Shown here one piece after another: positions 13,871 to 16,150 of a DNA stretch of 16,150 nucleotides. Origin of the DNA: JBHIDJ01 sp046760105. GTDB taxonomy: Bacteria > Pseudomonadota > Gammaproteobacteria > Acidiferrobacterales > SPGG2. The notes under the pieces are model-generated. The model made no database searches, was not told the origin of the DNA, and saw only the letters and a list, made by a program, of their open reading frames with translations. The stretch is taken from assembly GCA_046760105.1 (NCBI GenBank), contig JBHIDJ010000068.1:1-16150 (forward strand), given 5' to 3'. Both the position numbers and the translations under genes were made by a program. Positions within the stretch are counted from its first letter, which is position 1. The number at the start of each line of letters is the position of its first letter.

Positions 13871-14350
13871 ATGAGGTTTCCACGTGCCATACGTCTCGAT
13901 GACTCGGATGTTCATGTTTATGACAGACCGGCGGCGCCTGGCGAGTGGGCGGTGCCGGGCTCGTTCGTGTTTCTGGATGTCGACCCGGATCGCCTCGACA
14001 GTCGAAAACGACAGGCCTTTGGCCACGGCTTTCTCGGTACCGAGAGCTTCGGCTGGAGCACGCTCGTCGAGGTGGCTGAAATCAGTGATAATGAGTATGA
14101 ATCCGTAATAAAGCGCCTGGCAACGCATTTTGTTGAGCATTACGGTGCGCCCGACCTCGCCAGCGCGTTGCCCACGGCGCGGGACGAAGCGAGTTTCGCC
14201 GCCAGCATTTGTGATCACGAGCTTCATACGCTGCTGATTCTCGAGCGCGAACTTGGCGAAGAGGGCGTTGTTGAGCGGTTCAAGGTTGTACGGCCACCCA
14301 ACGCAGCTGACCACGATAAAGTAAAGTTGTGGACGATTGTTGACGATTGA
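13871..14350 (+). CDS. Small conserved protein, tentatively DUF6505 family
   Basis: This is a 159-residue soluble, acidic protein with no signal peptide or membrane segment. It starts MRFPRAIRLDDSD and has aromatic/glycine-rich blocks WAVPGSFVFLDVD (26-38), FGHGFLGTESFGWSTLVEVAE (49-69, broadly) and a helix FVEHYGAPDLASALP, then ICDHELHTLLILERELGEEG. The pattern resembles, from memory, the uncharacterised DUF6505 family of proteobacteria; I cannot confirm this without a profile search. No catalytic motif is evident and function is unknown. Its neighbours downstream include yqeC, which hints at a molybdenum-hydroxylase setting. No Shine-Dalgarno is visible before ATG 13871, but the N-terminus looks natural. 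Confidence 0.7.
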   Translation: MRFPRAIRLDDSDVHVYDRPAAPGEWAVPGSFVFLDVDPDRLDSRKRQAFGHGFLGTESFGWSTLVEVAEISDNEYESVIKRLATHFVEHYGAPDLASALPTARDEASFAASICDHELHTLLILERELGEEGVVERFKVVRPPNAADHDKVKLWTIVDD

Positions 14351-14417
14351 CAAAGTGTCAGAAACCTTCAGCCCGCACAAGCAGTAACGCTTTCCATCAC
14401 AGAAAACCCAGATATAG

Positions 14418-14488
14418 ACTGGAGGCCGAAGACCGGAGGCTGTAGTCCAATTCGTTTGACCTACAGTCTGCAGTCTACAGCTTCCAGT
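14418..14488. repeat. Inverted pair of degenerate heptamer arrays (element B)
   Basis: Four 7-bp units fill 14418-14445 (for example ACTGGAG, GCTGTAG), and four reverse-complementary units fill 14461-14488 (for example CTACAGT, CTGCAGT). The 15-bp spacer carries TTCG flanked by near-complementary bases, so the whole 71 bp can form one hairpin with a UUCG tip. The architecture is that of element A (10536-10672), but the heptamer sequence is different. It lies between the DUF6505-like gene and the Asp-box propeller gene. Confidence 0.75.
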
Positions 14489-14542
14489 GCGGTATGATCT
14501 CGTTACTTATTAGTTATATCTTGTGTTTGAATTGACAAGAAG

Positions 14543-15646
14543 ATGACAGCGAAAAACGACTCTTTGGTCCTGCTCATAGGAACCCAGAAGGGTCTTTTTT
14601 TAACACGTTTCGATTCGTCCACTTGCCGCTGGATGTTCGACGGACCACATATCGCAGGCTACGAAATATTGCACGCGTGGCTAGATCCGCGTAATTCCCG
14701 CACCGGCTATGCAGCTGCCTACCATGTGATATGGGGTACGCACGTTTATCGAAGCGAAGACGGCGGTAACAACTGGGTATCGCTCGGGCACGCACCTTGC
14801 CACCCCGATGGCGTGCACGAACCAGGTGTCAGATCGATCTGGTATCTAGCGGCACATCCAAGCGATCCCAATATACTTTACGCCGGTATCGAGCCAGCAG
14901 GGCTGTTTGTGAGCCACGATCGTGGGGAGACGTGGGCGCCGATGTTAGGCCTTAACGAGCATCCTACCCGTGACAGGTGGGAACCCGCACGCGGCGGTTT
15001 TTCCATCCATTCCGTATGCCTAGACCCCACGCGCCCGCTACGCATGTACGCTGCCGTATCAGCCGGCGGGGTGTACCGCACGGAAGACGGTGGCGAGACC
15101 TGGGCCCCGGTAAACCGCGGCGTGCGGGCAGAAAATCTTCCCGAGCGTTATCCGGCAACCGGCCACAATGTGCATCGCCTGATCATGCACCCAGCAAGAC
15201 CGGAGCGCCTCTACCGCCAGTGCTATAATGGCACCTATCGCAGCGACGATGGCGCTAACAGTTGGATAGAGATCACGGAGGGCCTACCCAGTGATTTCGG
15301 TTATGCCATCGCTACCGACCCCCATGACCCGGACACCGTCTTCCAGATCCCAGAGGAAAGCAGTCACATGCGCACGACCGTGGGTGGCAAGCTGCGTGTA
15401 TACCGCAGCCGCGATGCCGGCCACGAATGGGAGCCGTTAACCAATGGGTTACCGCAAGAGCATGTGTATGTCACCGTGCTCCGCGAGGCTATCGACACCG
15501 ATGAGCGACAACCCTGTGGCATTTATTTCGGTACGTCGGGCGGCCACTTGTTTGCTAGCCGCGATGGCGGCCTGCACTGGGAGCTGATCGCCAACTTTCT
15601 CCCGCGCATACTGTCGGTGAAGGCGGCAGTAGTGCCCGCGGATTGA
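14543..15646 (+). CDS. Asp-box (BNR) beta-propeller protein, sialidase-like fold
   Basis: This is a 367-residue protein built from six Asp-box repeats (S/T-x-D-x-G-x-x-W type): SEDGGNNW (71-78), SHDRGETW (124-131), TEDGGETW (180-187), SDDGANSW (234-241), SRDAGHEW (289-296) and SRDGGLHW (339-346). Six repeats predict a six-bladed propeller like those of exo-alpha-sialidases, VPS10/sortilin and the photosystem II factor Ycf48. The N-terminus (SLVLLIGTQKGLFLTR) has no clear signal peptide, so a cytoplasmic location is likely. The catalytic arginine triad and FRIP motif of true sialidases are not evident, so enzyme activity is not claimed; a binding or scaffold role is more likely. The stop is followed within 6 nt by yqeC, which suggests cotranscription. 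Confidence 0.85.
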   Translation: MTAKNDSLVLLIGTQKGLFLTRFDSSTCRWMFDGPHIAGYEILHAWLDPRNSRTGYAAAYHVIWGTHVYRSEDGGNNWVSLGHAPCHPDGVHEPGVRSIWYLAAHPSDPNILYAGIEPAGLFVSHDRGETWAPMLGLNEHPTRDRWEPARGGFSIHSVCLDPTRPLRMYAAVSAGGVYRTEDGGETWAPVNRGVRAENLPERYPATGHNVHRLIMHPARPERLYRQCYNGTYRSDDGANSWIEITEGLPSDFGYAIATDPHDPDTVFQIPEESSHMRTTVGGKLRVYRSRDAGHEWEPLTNGLPQEHVYVTVLREAIDTDERQPCGIYFGTSGGHLFASRDGGLHWELIANFLPRILSVKAAVVPAD

Positions 15647-15651
15647 TTTCG

Positions 15652-16150
15652 GTGTCAGCGGAACAACTTCTCGATGTACTCGAGGCCCGTTCGGGTCTGG
15701 TCTGCGCCGTAGGCGCTGGCGGTAAGAAGACAACCCTTTACCGGTTGGCGACGCTTCATCCTGGCCGGGTAGCACTCACGTCCACAGTATCCATCCCGCC
15801 ATTTCCAAAAGGTCTCGAGGCCTGGGTGGTTAGAAAACACACGCAGCAGCTGATGGCTGCGGTAAGTGAGGCAGCTATGGCCCACAGGCGTGTGGCCTAC
15901 ACACAGCCCTCAAGCAAACGCGGCCGGTTTGAAGGGGTTCCGGCCACACAAGTGCAAGAGATCCATAACACGTTGCGTTTCGACGTAACCTTTGTGAAAG
16001 CGGATGGGGCTCGCACACGCTTGGTCAAGGCCCCCGCTCACGACGAACCGCAGATCCCGCCCGGTACCACGACTGTCATTCCTATCGTCTCTGCTCGCGT
16101 CCTCAACGTGCCATTGTCAGAGCGCACAGCTCATCGCGTCGAGCAGATCG
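15652..16150 (+). CDS. yqeC: YqeC-like selenium/molybdenum hydroxylase accessory protein (3' end outside window)
   Basis: A frame stays open from the end of the propeller gene to the window edge, giving at least 166 residues. Its P-loop-like block AVGAGGKKTTLYRLA is near residues 23-37. KADGARTRLVKAPAHDEPQIP (about 118-138, broadly) corresponds to the conserved EADGSRxxPLKAPxxHEP block of YqeC proteins. VIPIVSARVLN follows. These proteins are predicted accessory factors for selenium-dependent molybdenum hydroxylases; the biochemical role is not established. The start is GTG 15652; TTG 15643, overlapping the previous stop, is an alternative, and neither has a clear Shine-Dalgarno. Partner genes such as xdhC or a xanthine dehydrogenase-like enzyme would be expected beyond the window. 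Confidence 0.82.
   Translation, partial: MSAEQLLDVLEARSGLVCAVGAGGKKTTLYRLATLHPGRVALTSTVSIPPFPKGLEAWVVRKHTQQLMAAVSEAAMAHRRVAYTQPSSKRGRFEGVPATQVQEIHNTLRFDVTFVKADGARTRLVKAPAHDEPQIPPGTTTVIPIVSARVLNVPLSERTAHRVEQI

Noticed and set aside
14348..14360. TGACA-AAG-TGTCA hairpin over the stop codon of the DUF6505-like gene as a terminator
   Set aside because: The stem is only 5 bp with a 3-nt loop and no T-run follows.
13799..14380. A 193-codon minus-strand frame opposite the DUF6505-like gene
   Set aside because: The plus-strand product has coherent family-like blocks and the right gene orientation; the minus product looks random in composition and has no recognisable motif.

Overview
The window looks like chromosomal DNA of a free-living, probably marine, gammaproteobacterium. 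The best lineage marker is a FimV-like protein (11429-13699), a family essentially restricted to Gammaproteobacteria. Several other genes (DmdA/DMGDH-type enzymes, malonyl-CoA decarboxylase, the small protein at 13871, YqeC) have close relatives in alphaproteobacterial heterotrophs, so a mixed or transferred gene content is plausible. The lineage call is inference; no rRNA or tRNA gene is present.

Region 1 (1-1975, + strand) is a polar amino acid ABC uptake operon. It holds the end of one HisQ-type permease, a second permease and a HisJ/LAO-type periplasmic binding protein. The ATPase is not in view. Directly against the binding protein's stop codon, on the opposite strand, sits a 34-codon N-terminal stub of a DAO-family FAD oxidoreductase (1972-2076). 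It keeps its Shine-Dalgarno site and start codon but has lost everything after the FAD-binding fingerprint.

Region 2 (2138-5960, - strand) holds, in transcription order, a DmdA/GcvT-like folate-dependent methyltransferase, malonyl-CoA decarboxylase and the RarD permease. A perfect 9+9 bp inverted repeat lies just upstream of the decarboxylase start.

Region 3 (6283-10532, + strand) is an oxidative demethylation module. It has an 810-residue FAD + GcvT fusion of the dimethylglycine/sarcosine dehydrogenase family, followed by both subunits of electron transfer flavoprotein (etfB and etfA, overlapping by one base). The inferred flow is: N-methyl substrate to FAD enzyme, electrons to ETF and then to the quinone pool through ETF-QO (not in the window), with the methyl carbon passing to tetrahydrofolate. 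The DmdA-like gene is divergent from this module across a 322 bp spacer.

Region 4 (10533-16150, + strand) has a glutathione peroxidase, the FimV-like protein, a small protein tentatively of the DUF6505 family, a six-Asp-box beta-propeller protein and the start of yqeC, an accessory factor for selenium/molybdenum hydroxylases. It also carries two elements of the same unusual design (10536-10672 and 14418-14488): facing arrays of degenerate 7-bp units that can fold into a long hairpin. The two elements use different heptamer sequences. These elements and the oxidoreductase stub are the least expected structures in the window.
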